A DNA stretch of 64,000 nt from Annona cherimola. Its lineage: Eukaryota; Streptophyta; Magnoliopsida; Magnoliales; Annonaceae. This document shows positions 35,501 through 46,857 of the stretch, in pieces. Every line of letters begins with the position of its first letter. Position 1 is the first letter of the stretch. The notes below the pieces were generated by a model that was given only the letters and a program-made list of their open reading frames with translations, was not told where the DNA came from and ran no database searches. The position numbers were made by a program, and so were the translations under genes. The stretch lies in assembly GCA_030490835.1 (NCBI GenBank), contig CM059972.1:90009137-90073136 (forward strand), written 5' to 3'.

Positions 35501-36623
35501 GAAATTCTTGAAAATAATGCTACATATTCTCTAGTAGTGAACTTGTCCTTCTTGATCATCTTATATAACTTGTCAAGAAGATCTACAACCTTTAAAGCTA
35601 TCGGGTTCTTGTTAAAAATGGAGTTTGGACGGGTACACTCATCAAAAGACAATCCACATACAGGAAGACCACATATCCCTTTCAGGTCCCACAAAGTAAT
35701 GTTCATCTCTCCAAGTGGAAATATAAAAGAATTGGTCGCTAGCGACCAGAAGCTGACAAAGGTATTAATAATGTTGTTGTCCTTCCAAAAACCCTCTCCG
35801 GTGGCTAAGATTGCATCTTTCATGCAGCAGCCGTAAGCACCGCCTCATGATGAGAAACCAAGTGCTGTCTCCATTGATCAAAGCCCGGGATGTTGCCCAA
35901 GCAACCACAATAGACATTCGCACCTTCCTTGTAAATAAAAGAATAGTTTTCTAGTTCCTTTTGCAACCAGCGAGGGGTTTTCACAATGAAATCATGAGGG
36001 TTACCTAGTGTTTGGGTAGGAAGAAGAAAGCAACCTGAAAAATTCTTGCGGGGGTCAGTGGCGGCGACACCTTTGGCGAAAATATAACCCTCCTAGCAGT
36101 TCAAGCGCTCAGTGAAGATCTTCTCTGGAATCACGAAGATTCGAGTGGAACGGCCAGAAATGTCTTCCATAAGGTGACAGTGCATAGGGCTAAAGTGAGA
36201 AAACCCCTGTGACCATTGCAAGTTTTCACGACTTGCCAAGGCAAGATACCATCCAAAATAAAGAGTGCAGCCTCCACAAGGACGGCCAAAAAAGAGATCG
36301 TATTTCTTATCACTTTTAGGAGTTTTCTTTGGAGCACGCTGCCTCTTCCTAGACATTATTCCATCCTTTAAGAAATTCTTCCTAGCAGTTTCTTTTTTCT
36401 TCATTGATAAGGATTTTTGCCTTCTGAACCTCTTGCGGGCATATTGATCAGGAGTCTTGCGTTTCTTCCTAAGGAGAGGCAACACTGGGGGCACCATAGT
36501 TGAGACTGCCTCTGAAGAACGCTGCTTTCTCACCACTGATCTCTCTCTGGGTGAAAGAAAAGAAAATTCTGGAGAAGAAAGATTAGATTTAGTTTCTCGT
36601 AACTTTGAAGCCATTGTCTGCAC
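32548..36623 (-). pseudogene. antisense PMD ORF of the Tat element
   Basis: Minus-strand fragments form one protein. The N-terminus (36093-36623) is basic, with RKKRKTPDQYARKRFRRQK, a likely nuclear signal. The plant mobile domain (PMD, PF10536 from memory) follows at 34691-35823: FIFPLGEMNITLWDLKGICG and LPVCGLSFDE, then APRVLCDIYKGLNHI and FLLEWLGFYFSEIYEVEE. After it come an acidic Ser/Pro-rich linker (33652-34338) and a coiled coil (32590-33231: VDLAKCRDHLTQLKEYNLRV). The PMD is related to DNA-transposon proteins and is known as an extra antisense ORF in Tat elements. A TAG interrupts the coiled coil at 32590. Its heptad-like frame goes on to 32548 and, across the Athila insertion, stays open on the minus strand from 22947 down for about 20 codons. 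Several frameshifts (for example near 35823 and 34915) make it inactive. A host MAIN-like gene is a less likely reading. Confidence 0.75.
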
Positions 36624-37350
36624 ACAAAAAAAGAACTATCAAATTTCCAAAAAAAGAAGAAGAAGAAGAAGAAGAGAACTACCGGACGTTACGACTTCAC
36701 TATAAAAGTATAAATGAAGATCTGTAATTTCTGGTAAAAAAGTTGTGTCCCTCCTACGGATGCTTTGGTGTCAGCAATCAAAACGCTCCTCCTCTTAAGA
36801 ATCCAAACCAGCAGTGACGTCAAATTTGAAACAAGAAGTCAGTGGGACCTGCGAACTATTTCAAAAAAAAAGGAAAAAAGGAAAAAAGAGAGAAAGGGAA
36901 ATATATATTAGGCTCAGCATAAAGGGGAGCATTAAATGAAATCCGCTAAGCATAAATGACTATGGGCTCGTTAACTTTTTAAAAGCTCTCAAGCGCTGTG
37001 CCTAGCTAAAAAAATCAAAAAAATCAAAAATTAAAAATCAAAAAATCAAAATCATTCCTTGGTTATTTAAAGCCTTAGAGAATCATTGATAATAAAGCGT
37101 GCTATTTTATTCCAGTAAGAAAAGAAAATGTGTCTAATATATATTTACAAGTGCCCCACGACGGCATAATTCCTGATGGGGCATTTGATGAAGTATATTT
37201 TGAACCGTGGGTCCACTACAATTATGTGATTAATTTTAGTTTATGAAATTATACGATTAAAAAAATTACAACAAAAGGAAAATTGATGAAATAAAGGAAG
37301 AGGGTTCGGCCGGCAGCGTTCATGGGGAAATTGTTCAAAAGCTTGCAAGT
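36624..37350. other. region upstream of the antisense ORF; possible Tat 3' end
   Basis: An (AAG)n run at 36654-36675, A-rich tracts at 36863-36900, and an AAATCA repeat cluster at 37009-37053. GATGGGGCATT (37177-37187) followed by TGATGAAGTATATTTTG could be a polypurine tract and LTR start of the Tat element. No second LTR copy is present to confirm it. Confidence 0.35.
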
Positions 37351-37992
37351 ATGAATGTTTCTGATCATGAGAAAATGGACGGTGTTGATGGATTGGACGA
37401 GAAGTGGACCGGCGGAAAGAGACAAGAGTGGCGGGCGAAGACTTTGCTGCACATAATGACCATTAAAGGCGAGAGGACGGCGGAGGAGAACGGTTCAGAT
37501 GAAAGAGAAGGAGATTTTAGTGACGCAAGAGGACGTTGGAAGAACGGTGACGGAAGGAAGCCAGATCAATTTAAAAAGAAGTCCTTGCGACAGCTAATTG
37601 AGGCGAAAATCTGCTCTTCTGGCGATATCGATGAGGCGAATGCAAAAACTGGAGGGAGAAGGATTGAGCCGGTGAGTCCAACAATGGTGTTGGATGATTC
37701 AGATGAAGCAGACGAGAGATCTGCAGCTGAAAACAAAGGCGCTTCTCCAATGAAGAAGCTATTGGGAGTCACGGGTGAGATGGAAAGCAAATCCTACAGT
37801 CCGGATGGAGCGTATGCAGGATCGACGATAAAGATTAGAAGCTATAGAGGCGGCAGATACCGGGGCGCGATGATGGGAAGAGCTGCTGTCAAGGATCAGG
37901 TTTGGGTTCGAGGGGGTGGAGAGGCTGGTGGATGTTGGGCGAAGCTCTGGCACTTGCTTGAAGATGATCCTGGGGAAGAAACACGCTGGTGA
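37351..37992 (+). CDS. unrecognised GC-rich ORF, 213 residues
   Basis: An open frame from ATG (MNVSDHEKMDG) to TGA. Composition is charged and Gly/Arg-rich: GERTAEENGSDEREGDF near the start, FKKKSLRQLIEAKI (about residues 74-87), an acidic DDSDEADE (about 115-122), and RSYRGGRYRGAMMGR near residue 165. It is clearly GC-richer than its surroundings. A short upstream frame at 37321 (MGKLFKSLQ) stops just before the ORF, and GTATGA there would be a possible splice donor, so the true start may lie in an upstream exon. No family is recognised. It could be a host gene, a transduced gene piece in a transposon, or a fortuitous ORF. The reverse strand is also open for 144 codons, which weakens the case. 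Confidence 0.35.
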   Translation: MNVSDHEKMDGVDGLDEKWTGGKRQEWRAKTLLHIMTIKGERTAEENGSDEREGDFSDARGRWKNGDGRKPDQFKKKSLRQLIEAKICSSGDIDEANAKTGGRRIEPVSPTMVLDDSDEADERSAAENKGASPMKKLLGVTGEMESKSYSPDGAYAGSTIKIRSYRGGRYRGAMMGRAAVKDQVWVRGGGEAGGCWAKLWHLLEDDPGEETRW

Positions 37993-38261
37993 GAGGCGAG
38001 AGCTGGTAAGGAAGAGAAATTGAAAAACTTGAAAGGACATGAGTTGTCTGGTCAACACGCAACAGCTACGTGACTTATATTCTGTATTCTGCCATACATG
38101 GCAGCAAATGCACCGCTGAACCACGCTGCCCGCCGTAGTACATTTCATTAGTTGCGGAATAAACATTGTACAAAAGCATTTCTTGGCGCCCAAGTACTAT
38201 CATGGAACTATCGCATATAAGCTGCGTAGCTACGAACCATTCAAGACTGTTTCAAAATTTT

Positions 38262-38269
38262 GCGCAGAA
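38262..38269. repeat. 8-bp target duplication (left)
   Basis: GCGCAGAA, repeated exactly at 39191-39198. Confidence 0.9.
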
Positions 38270-39190
38270 TAGGGGTGTAAATAGGGTTGGGTTCAACCTG
38301 AGCCGGCATCAACCCGAACCGATTTATACTATGGTTGGGTTGAGGTTTTGGAAATTTGGTTTTTAAAAATTGGGTTCAACCCGACCCGATTTTAAAAATG
38401 GGTTGGGTTGGGTTAGGGGTCGGTCGACCCGACCCGACCCGATCCGATTTCATAAAGATATGTATTTGCATATATTTATGACAATGTATTTTATTCATAT
38501 TGCTTAGATATTTAAATAAAATTGTGTGGAGTTTGGAAATATGTTTGACTATTTAGTTGTCAAATGTTGTTTGAATTTATTTTGTTTGAAATATATTTGG
38601 TTAATTAGTTGTGAAATTGTGTTTGGATTATTTGGTTATATTGCATCGTAAATAGGTTGTTTAGATATTTGCTTGTATTGGTGATTTAGAATAACATATC
38701 AGGTCAATTGAGAACTTAAGATATTTTTAGCTTTGATTGGAAGCCAACTAAGAAGGTAAGTAAGACTATAATATTCATTTTTCTATTTTGCAAAATTTTC
38801 TGCAATAATTTTACTTGGCTTTCACTTTTTGACTTGCAGAGGACATCGATTGCTCAAAAATACAAAAACAAAAAACGAATCAATTACTAAACTTATCCTC
38901 CACTTTTGAGCTATGTAGAACTTTTATTGGTACTTATTGTTTTTATAATTATCATTATTTTTATTATTTTACAAATTCAGGTAAACAAAAGTTTAACTAG
39001 CATTGATAACATGTGTAATCTATTAGCCCGATTTCTAACCCGAACCGAACCGATTTAAGGTGGGTTGAAATAGGGTTGGGTTAAGATGTGAAAAGTAGGG
39101 TTGAAAGTAGGGTTGGGTTGTGATTTTACAAGGTGGGTTAGGGTTGTATTTGTACCAACCCGAGTCAACCCGACCCGATTTACACCCCTA
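38270..39190. mobile_element. non-autonomous hAT element
   Basis: 921 bp with 24-bp terminal inverted repeats starting TAGGGGTGTAAAT (two mismatches between arms) and an exact 8-bp target duplication, both diagnostic of the hAT superfamily. The sub-terminal regions (38285-38455 and 39020-39180) are packed with GGGTTGGGTT and ACCCGACCCGA motifs, as expected of transposase-binding repeats. The middle is AT-rich with no transposase. Confidence 0.9.
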
Positions 39191-39198
39191 GCGCAGAA
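39191..39198. repeat. 8-bp target duplication (right)
   Basis: GCGCAGAA, matching 38262-38269. Confidence 0.9.
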
Positions 39199-39504
39199 CT
39201 AACATTTTGCGAGAATGGTCTGGCACCAGCCTCTTTGCACCCGCGGAATAAAATTCCGCACGAAGAAAATCTCTCAAAACCAAACGTGTCCGCGGAACCC
39301 AAGCAAACGGTACCTACGGAACTGCCAACCCGGGGTCATTTGAATAAGTAGCGACCTTGACTCCCATTTGAAAGGAGGAGGCCCGAGGATTCCGAGATAA
39401 GTTTTCTCATCCTGAAAAAAAATAAATAAATAACTTGCAAGTTTTCAACTCTTTTTAGTTTTTCTCAAGTTTTTAAATAAATCTATATATATATAAAGAG
39501 AAGC
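39199..39504. other. spacer, no gene seen
   Basis: Mixed-composition spacer between the hAT element and the minisatellite. It contains ccgcggaataaaattccgc (39241-39259), an imperfect short palindrome. No ORF of note. Confidence 0.4.
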
Positions 39505-39542
39505 CTTCAAAAATATATATTATTTTCTAATATATATATATA

Positions 39543-39547
39543 TATAT
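39543..39547. repeat. 5-bp target duplication (left)
   Basis: TATAT, repeated at 41278-41282. Low information, because the flanking array is TA-rich. Confidence 0.6.
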
Positions 39548-41277
39548 TGTTGGTCCCGAGTTGATGGCCTAACCCAAGAGGGGAGGGGTGAATTGGGTTC
39601 TTTAAAATTTCTTTTGTAAACTTAAAAATCTTAACCCCTTGAAAAAGTTAATCCCCTTTTTAAGCGAATGGAGAGCAAATAAGATAAAGCAGTAAAAATA
39701 AGTAGAACACAAGATTTATAGTGGTTCGGGCAAACCTTCCCTACTCCACTCTTCCAAGCTCACACTCCGTTGTGACTTGGGTTCCACTATGTATTCCAAG
39801 AATACACTTAGAGTCACCGCTCTCTTCTAGATTCAAAGCTCTAGGGGGCATACACAACTAGAGCCACTTGCTCTCTTCTAGATTCAAAGCTCTAGGGGGC
39901 ATATACAATCACTTGCACAAGTAGGTGATGAGTCTCACTCCAATCACACCCTACTTTGCATACACTTGATCTTAGCTACTCAAGCTAAATCAAGATTTAT
40001 ACAACCAAATAAAGAAATGAATAAAAACTACACTTTACAGATTTGTGTAGGCAGTTTTGAGCTCGAGGAAGAAATCAGAAATAGCTTGAATGATGATTGT
40101 TGAAGCAACTTGCAGTTTGAAGCTCTTTCTTCCTTTTGAAAAATCTCAAATATGGAGAAAAGGATTTGAAAATCTTTCTTGAACTTCTTTTCTCTCTATG
40201 ATCCTTAGAGTAGTGTGTATTGCTTACTCTCATGTTCATTTGATTGTCCTTTTATAGAGTAAGAAGGATTGGAACGTTGTGGAAGTTGTTGGTGCGCAAT
40301 AAATGAACTCCAACGTTCGAAAATTTGAACGTTATACCCAAGTCGAAGATGGAGTCGACTTGGCTTGCGACTTGGCAACCCAAGTCGCATCTGGAGTCGA
40401 CTTCGTCTGCGACTCCAGTTCCTCCAATTTCCCAAGTCTGAGTTTTAGTCGACTTGGTTTCAGACTTCGACTCAAGTCGAATCTGAAGTCGACTTAGCCT
40501 GCGACTTGGCTCGGGTTTTGCTGAAGCTGCTTTGTTCTTCAAGATTCGGCTTGATCCTTGCAAAGCTTTTGAGCTGTTAGAGTCCTTGCATGATATATGC
40601 TTGTTCCTCGCTTAGTCTTGGACTCACTTGGTCTCCATAACTTGGGTGTTGCCTTATTTGAATAAGCTTGAACATTTGCCTTGGCTTGATAGACTTGATT
40701 TGAACATTGAATATGAATCTTAGCTTTGATCTTCAAGAATCTTAATTTGTTTCCTTGTGAATGAACTTTTCATCTCATTTGGGTTTGAACAAGTTCAATA
40801 TGATCCTTGGAATAAACTTGAAACTTCAATCTTCAAGTCTAAAATCCTCAAGTCAAAGTTGGAGTCGACCTTGTCTGCGACTTGACCCAAGTCGCACCTG
40901 GAGTCGACTTCGTTTGCGACTTGGGCAGCTTCGTGCCCCCAAAATCAACGCTGGACATTTTCTTTTGTTTGAAGTCGATGCTGGAGTCGACTTCGTCTGC
41001 GACTTGACTTCCCAAGTCGCAAGTGGAGTCGACTTGACCTGCGACTTCACCTGTTGCATTTTTGGGATTCATTCTCAAGTCGATATTTGAGTCGACTTTG
41101 GGATCGACTTCACCCAAGTCGAAGTCCAAGTCGACTTGAAGATCGACTTGACCTCTTTGCTTTCCTTAAACATTTATCAAACACATTAGTACCTTTTATA
41201 TACTCAAATTAGTTCTTGTTAATCATCGAAACTCAAGATTTGGTCAATTTTTATTGTTTTAAACATTGTTTCCAACA
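39548..41277 (-). mobile_element. second solo LTR, Sirevirus-type Ty1/copia
   Basis: 1730 bp, TGTTGG to CCAACA, and related along its length to 9152-11039: start tggtcccgagtt, aagaggggaggggtgaattggg, atagtggttcgggc, the 50-bp tandem duplication (39811-39860, 39861-39910), and ten GTCGAC-centred repeats at 40351-41140. A TATA box for minus-strand transcription (TATAAAAG, complement of 40249-40256) is visible. No internal domain is present. Frames at 40205-41129 are repeat artefacts. Confidence 0.85.
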
Positions 41278-41282
41278 TATAT
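41278..41282. repeat. 5-bp target duplication (right)
   Basis: TATAT, matching 39543-39547. Confidence 0.6.
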
Positions 41283-42530
41283 ATCTAAATGGCCTTCCAA
41301 ATATATATATTATTTTCTAAAATACATATATATATTAAAGGCCTCCAAATATATATTATTTTCTAAAATACATATATATATATTCAAGGCCTCCAAAAAT
41401 ATATATTATTTTCTAAAATACATATATATAATATTAAAGACTTCCAAAAATATATATATATACATATACTTCTCTGCAAGTAAATAGTCCCCAGGTGGTG
41501 GATTGAGTCGATATATGGGGCAAAGTATTTTTTTATGATTAAAAAATAATATATATTAAAATCTTCCAAAAATATATATATTATTTTCTAAAATACATAT
41601 ATATATATATATATTAAAGGCCTCCAAAAATATATTATTTTCTAAAATACATATATATATTAAAGGCTTCCAAAAAATATATATTATTTTCTAAAATACG
41701 TATATATATATATATTCAAGGCCTCCAAAAATATATATATTATTTTCTAAGATACATATATATATTCAAGGCCTACAAAAATATATATATTATTTTCTAA
41801 AATACATATATATATTCAAGGCCTCCAAAAATATATATATTATTTTCTAAGATACATATATATATTCAAGGCCTCCAAAAATATATATTATTTTCTAAAA
41901 TACATATATATATTCAAGCCTTCCTAAAATATATATATTATTTTCTAAAATAGATATATATATATATATATTAAAAGGTCTCCAAATATATATATATTAT
42001 TTTCTAAAATACATATATATATTCAAGGCCTCCTAAAATATATATATTATTTTCTAAAATACATATATATATTAAAGGCTTCCAAAAATATATATATATT
42101 ATTTTTCTAAAATACATATATATATATATATTAAAGGCTTCCAAAAATATATATATTATTTTCTAAAATACATATATATTCAAGGCCTCCAAAAATATAT
42201 ATTATTTTTCTAAAATACATCTATATATTAAAGGCTTCCAAATATATATTATTTTTCTAAAATACATATATATATTAAAGGCTTCCAAAAAATATAAATT
42301 ATTTTCTAAAATACGTATATATCTTAAAGGCCTTCAAATATATATATATTATTTGCCAAATATGTATATATGCCTACATCTTAAAGGCCTTCAAATATAT
42401 ATATATATATATATTATTTTCTAAAAAAATATATGTATATATATACATATACTTCTCCCCAAGTAAATACTCCTCAGGTGGTGGGTTGAGTTGATGCACG
42501 GGGCTAAGTACCCTTTTTTATTATAAAAAA

Positions 42531-42931
42531 AAACTTTTTTACTCAACCCGAACCTTGATGTGAACCTATTGCGCTGCCGGAACAGAATTGTAAAATCCCC
42601 CTTGGTTTTCACGATTTCAACAATCAAATCATGATGGATCTAAATAGATCCTACTATTGCTATAGCAAGAGGTTTTTGTAATACACCTACTGCGGGCACT
42701 TTACCCTTACTTGAGAAATCCGCATGATCCATGAGACCTTCTAAGTGGTACCGACCTATGGACATGGAAATTCAAATAGAGGGGGAAGACGTTTTGCATT
42801 GAAAAATTATGAAAACTCTTTTCTTAAGCCATGATTGGGAATTTATAGATCCATTGCGATATGTATACATATAAATTCTACACTGCTCACGCTTGAAAGC
42901 TAGGCGGGCAACTTCCATCTGTGCCTCTTAT
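42531..42931. other. unassigned single-copy stretch
   Basis: Mixed-composition DNA between two minisatellites. It could be LTR or leader sequence of an unknown element, but no partner copy, ORF or primer site was found. Confidence 0.3.
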
Positions 42932-43420
42932 TTAGGCTCAAGAGGGCCCAAAACTCTTCAACAGGTTCAAGTGGGCCCAAAAACCTTCCAAAAGTCTCAA
43001 TTGGGCCCAAAATCTTCTAGCAGGCCCGAGTGGGCCCAAAACCCTTCAGCAGGCCCAATTAGGCCCAAAATCCTTCAATAACCCTATTTGAGTCTAAAAA
43101 CTCCGAGGGCGGCTTAAAACATCCTAGTCTAACCCAAAATTCTATCAACAAGTCCACTTGAGCCCAAAACTTGCTAGTAAACACATTTGAATCCAAAACT
43201 TCCTAATAACCTTACTTGGGCCTAATATTCCATATTTAGGCCCATAACCTCTGTTGACCCGCCTGGACCCAAAAATAACTACACTTGGGCCCAGTCTGGC
43301 CCACTTAAACCCATTTGAACCAAAGAGCCCAAATGGACCCAAGTTGTTGAGTCAAGCCCAGATAGGCCCAAACTCTTTTCAGCAAGCCCAGTTGGGCCCA
43401 AAACCTCTTTAGTTGGTCTA
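42932..43420. repeat. GGGCCCA minisatellite, unit about 28-30 bp
   Basis: Repeats of the type ca(a/g)gtGGGCCCAAAAcctt followed by cagcagg. The first five units (42938-43085) are regular, the next are decayed, and a last group at 43280-43420 is again recognisable. The palindrome GGGCCC occurs at least seven times. Frames on both strands are open only because of the repeat. Confidence 0.75.
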
Positions 43421-44197
43421 AATCGACCTAAACATATTTTTAAATTTTGGTTAAATCCATTTCTTGGTAAAACCACCCAATTTTTTAATCCAGAGACTGA
43501 ATGTGGGATACAGTGGCTTATTAAGTTGAAAGCGGGACTTTCAATCCAGAGACTATCGTATTCAGCTCTTTTAATCGAGGGTTTTCTTGTTGGAGATGTA
43601 AAATCAGAGTGTGGAATACAATGCAAAATATTTCTGTGATATACTTCTCAGACTCGGTTAAAGAATTAAATGCTTTAAAATTTTAATGGGAAAATAATTA
43701 AGCGTTTATTTTCCAATCAATCGGCGAGGAAAATTTTTGAGGTCGAAACAAAAATATTGTAGGTTAAGCTTTGAATCAACCCAATCTAAAATAAGATAAA
43801 GTAATTTTTTTTGAAAATATGGTAAGAGTAAGCTCAATCTCGAACCAGAGTTGCCCGATCTAAGTTGCGCCATTAAATGTACACATTGATTTTATTGAAA
43901 ACAACTGTATTTAAGGATGTAGTCACCCTTGTTGCAAGTGTTTGTTGTTTATGCCTTATATGTGATGTCTATATTGGGATAATTACATTTGCTATTGCAA
44001 CAAAATGCAAACATGTGTAATGTTTATAGTCAATTTATTTGTTAATTCTAAATATGATCATATATTATATCCTTATTAATGGAAAATATCACACATTCAA
44101 AAGAATGGCATAGATGACTAGAAATTCTATTCATAATTTCAAATACACATAAGGTTAGATTTTGTTTGTTAATAGGGAATTTTTTTAGAAATAATTA
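43421..44197. other. AT-rich spacer
   Basis: No gene seen. Two related phrases (cagagactgaatgtgggatacagtgg at 43491 and the shorter cagagtgtggaatacaatgc near 43604) suggest an old local duplication. Confidence 0.4.
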
Positions 44198-44355
44198 AAT
44201 TGCCCTTACATTTTTTTGTGTAAAAGGGGTACTGTTGTGTGTGCATAGATAGCAAATAGCATAGATTACCACACATTGTTTGCGTTAAAACCATGCTTTG
44301 TATAACAAAATATGCACACACAATGTCCTTTTATAAGAAATATAAAGGACAATTT
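44198..44355. mobile_element. foldback MITE, 158 bp
   Basis: Near-palindromic. The left arm aaattgccctta..., taaaagggg... and TTGTGTGTGCATA is matched by the right arm's complement aaattgtccttta..., taaaagga... and TTGTGTGTGCATA. The inner 13 bp of the arms are identical. Total arm length is about 50 bp with small gaps. Confidence 0.65.
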
Positions 44356-46773
44356 GATCCTTTCGAAAAATTCAAGCTAATAGGAATTATGTGACAGAAC
44401 CTATGATATTTTTCTAAATATGTAATCATATCCGTAAGAGATGTATAAATCATGGCCATATTTAAATTAACCCTAATTTATATAATTAAATTTGCAAATG
44501 ACCAAATCCACCGCAACAAATTTTGTTTTATATATCTAATTTTTTTTATTGCATACGGTATACATTTGGCTGCCTTAATTAGATGTATTTTTCTTACAAT
44601 TAATTCTACAAAGACTATATTGCTTTCCAGCAGTGACATTTGAATCAAATATAGTACTTTTTACATCAAATTAAAGCAAAAAAGCAATGTTTAATGCAAC
44701 TATCGAAATTTAGCTGCAAATAGTATTATAATTTTGTCAGCGAAGTAAAACTAAATTTCGGCTTCAAAAAGTCGCCATATATAAAAAATTCATATTGTTG
44801 TAGTGATGTTTATTCTTTTATAGCTAGAGCATCGTATTCAGAAAATCGTAACTGAACTGATAGATCTTCACATGGTTAAGCTATATGCGTTCGGCCTAGT
44901 AACCTAACTACTCGTACGGTATGATTTATGAATATGATAGGACTTCTAAAAATAAGATACAGTAATTAATTAAGGTAAAGAACTGAATTAACCTAACTCC
45001 TTTGCACTCTTATATTAACTTATACAATTAAACTATCTTTATGCAAGGATAGGGTATGATGGAAAGTATAATAAGAGATGATCTTCCTAAAATAAATTTA
45101 TAAAAAAAAACATGAAATATATAAATAATGATGAGATATTAAAATTATTAAGAATATTTAACACAATAAGAAAAGTTCGCACATGAAGTCACGCTCTAGG
45201 GTCAATTTTAGCTACCTTTAAATACTACCGTTAGCTAACGTAGTAGGAACTTTAATATTATTTGTACCCCGATACAAATGGCTGCATTTGACTCAGCCCA
45301 ATTTTTTTATGCAAATACTTTATGCATCTAATAGTCAAGAAATTTCTGCATTTATTCATAGTTAATAACTCAAAAAGCATCAAAGTGCAAAGAAATGGCT
45401 GCATTTATTTGGATGTCACTACTCAAAGGCATCTAACTGTAAACTATTTAAGTTGTTGCATAGAAATATGGCATTGATCATTTTTGACTCGTCAGAAATG
45501 GCAGTATTAAATGGTTTTTGTTTTATTTTTTATAAAATTGTTGTGACAGGTGTAAATAATCCATAAAATAAATTTTATCATTTTTGAATACATATATATA
45601 TATTTTTTAAATTTTAAACATAAGGGTATTTTAGTTATTTTTAGTTCATGAAAATGACTAAAAGACTGTGTTTAAAATTCCAAAAAGTAAACATACCTAA
45701 AAATGGTAAAACTTAATATATGGATAATGCACACCTAGCACAATAGTTATATAAAAATAATTTTTTTAAAAAAATGGTATTTTGAATTGATCGGAAATAT
45801 GCCCCATTTTTTACTAGTTGTAGAAGGTCATGCCCCTGCAAATATTTGCGGACAAATGAAGGTAACTATATCAGCAAAACATTGTCAACATTTAGAGAAA
45901 TTTGCTGAAGTGATGTTTAAGATGAAGTGCAAGTAAAAAAATCATGAGAGTGTTCGAAAGTTTTCAAAGGATTTGAATGAGAAAGACGAGTGAGATAAAA
46001 ATGTAATAATGTATATTAGAAATGTAAAAAATAATATTTAAAATATAAAAATTATATCGAAAAATAATAAATTATATTTAAATTGAAATTTTTGCGTTGA
46101 AAAAGAAATTTTATCTCATTAGCATTTCATTTAAACTTCTTGAATACTTTACAATAGCCTAGAGAAGGAAACTCCTCATGAATATTCCAAACAACAATTC
46201 CGTATCTTATCATTTTAACTTAATGCTCTTTTGACTTTTGTATTTCTTAATAAACTCTTTATTGGTAAATGTTTTATTTATTATATAATAAGGTGAGAAT
46301 GCCTCTCTCGTAACTCGATATCAAGATTTCATTCACATACACGTAACGTAATATCATTGGGTTATGCCCTAATTTGCTATTAATAAATGCTTAATCTCAA
46401 GTAAACAAGAAAGAAATACTAAAATATTTTTATGACCGGATTTAATTATTTTATATTTTAATACTATTGAACTACCCCTTGGTACACTATTATATTTTTA
46501 AATAGTATAAATATTTTAATCTTATATTTTATAGTCCCAAACAAATTATTTACATATAACTATTATGATAATATTAGTATAAAATTTTAAATACTTTTCC
46601 CATTTAATTAAGATTTTTCAAAGAATTTTAAATTGCAGAAATAATGTAAGTTATTCATTAGATAATTTCTCAGCTGTGTATGGAGCGATATCCGCCGCAG
46701 GAGCATCAAAAGCTTCACAGACGATGAAGCCCTGGAATCCAAAAGCCAAATTACAATTTCACCCTCTTCTTTC
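44356..46773. other. AT-rich spacer upstream of the TSJT1-like gene
   Basis: No gene or clear repeat seen. The last 100 bp become GC-richer (46681-46745) toward the promoter. Confidence 0.5.
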
Positions 46774-46783
46774 TATATAAAAG
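46774..46783 (+). promoter_or_regulatory. TATA box of the TSJT1-like gene
   Basis: TATATAAAAG, 75-84 bp upstream of the start codon. Transcription would start near 46805, giving a 5' leader of about 50 bases that includes a purine-rich agagagatacagagaaag. Confidence 0.7.
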
Positions 46784-46857
46784 GGGTAATGGCCATGCTG
46801 GTTTGCTTCTCTTATCGTTTGTCGCAGAGAGATACAGAGAAAGCCTAGAGAGAGAAG

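Larger units (their letters stand above)
39505..42420. repeat. AT-rich minisatellite, unit about 48-55 bp, split by a solo LTR
   Basis: The unit is (c)aaggcctccaaaaata, then tatattattttctaaaata, then catatatatatt. About 20 units lie at 41283-42420 and one partial unit at 39505-39542, before the LTR. Unit length varies with the TA runs. A non-unit linker (acatatacttctc, gtaaata, caggtggtgg, ttgagt.gat) interrupts the array at 41462-41530 and recurs at 42445-42515, about 983 bp later. This suggests that a block of units plus linker was duplicated. Open frames here are artefacts. Confidence 0.85.

Noticed and set aside
38280..39180. Telomere-like GGGTT repeats
   Set aside because: They lie symmetrically inside the ends of a hAT element and do not follow the TTTAGGG unit.
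40205..41129. ORFs in the second solo LTR
   Set aside because: Same repeat artefact as in the first LTR.
41283..43420. CRISPR-like array
   Set aside because: Units are contiguous AT-rich or GGGCCCA minisatellite repeats with no unique spacers, and the genome is a plant's.
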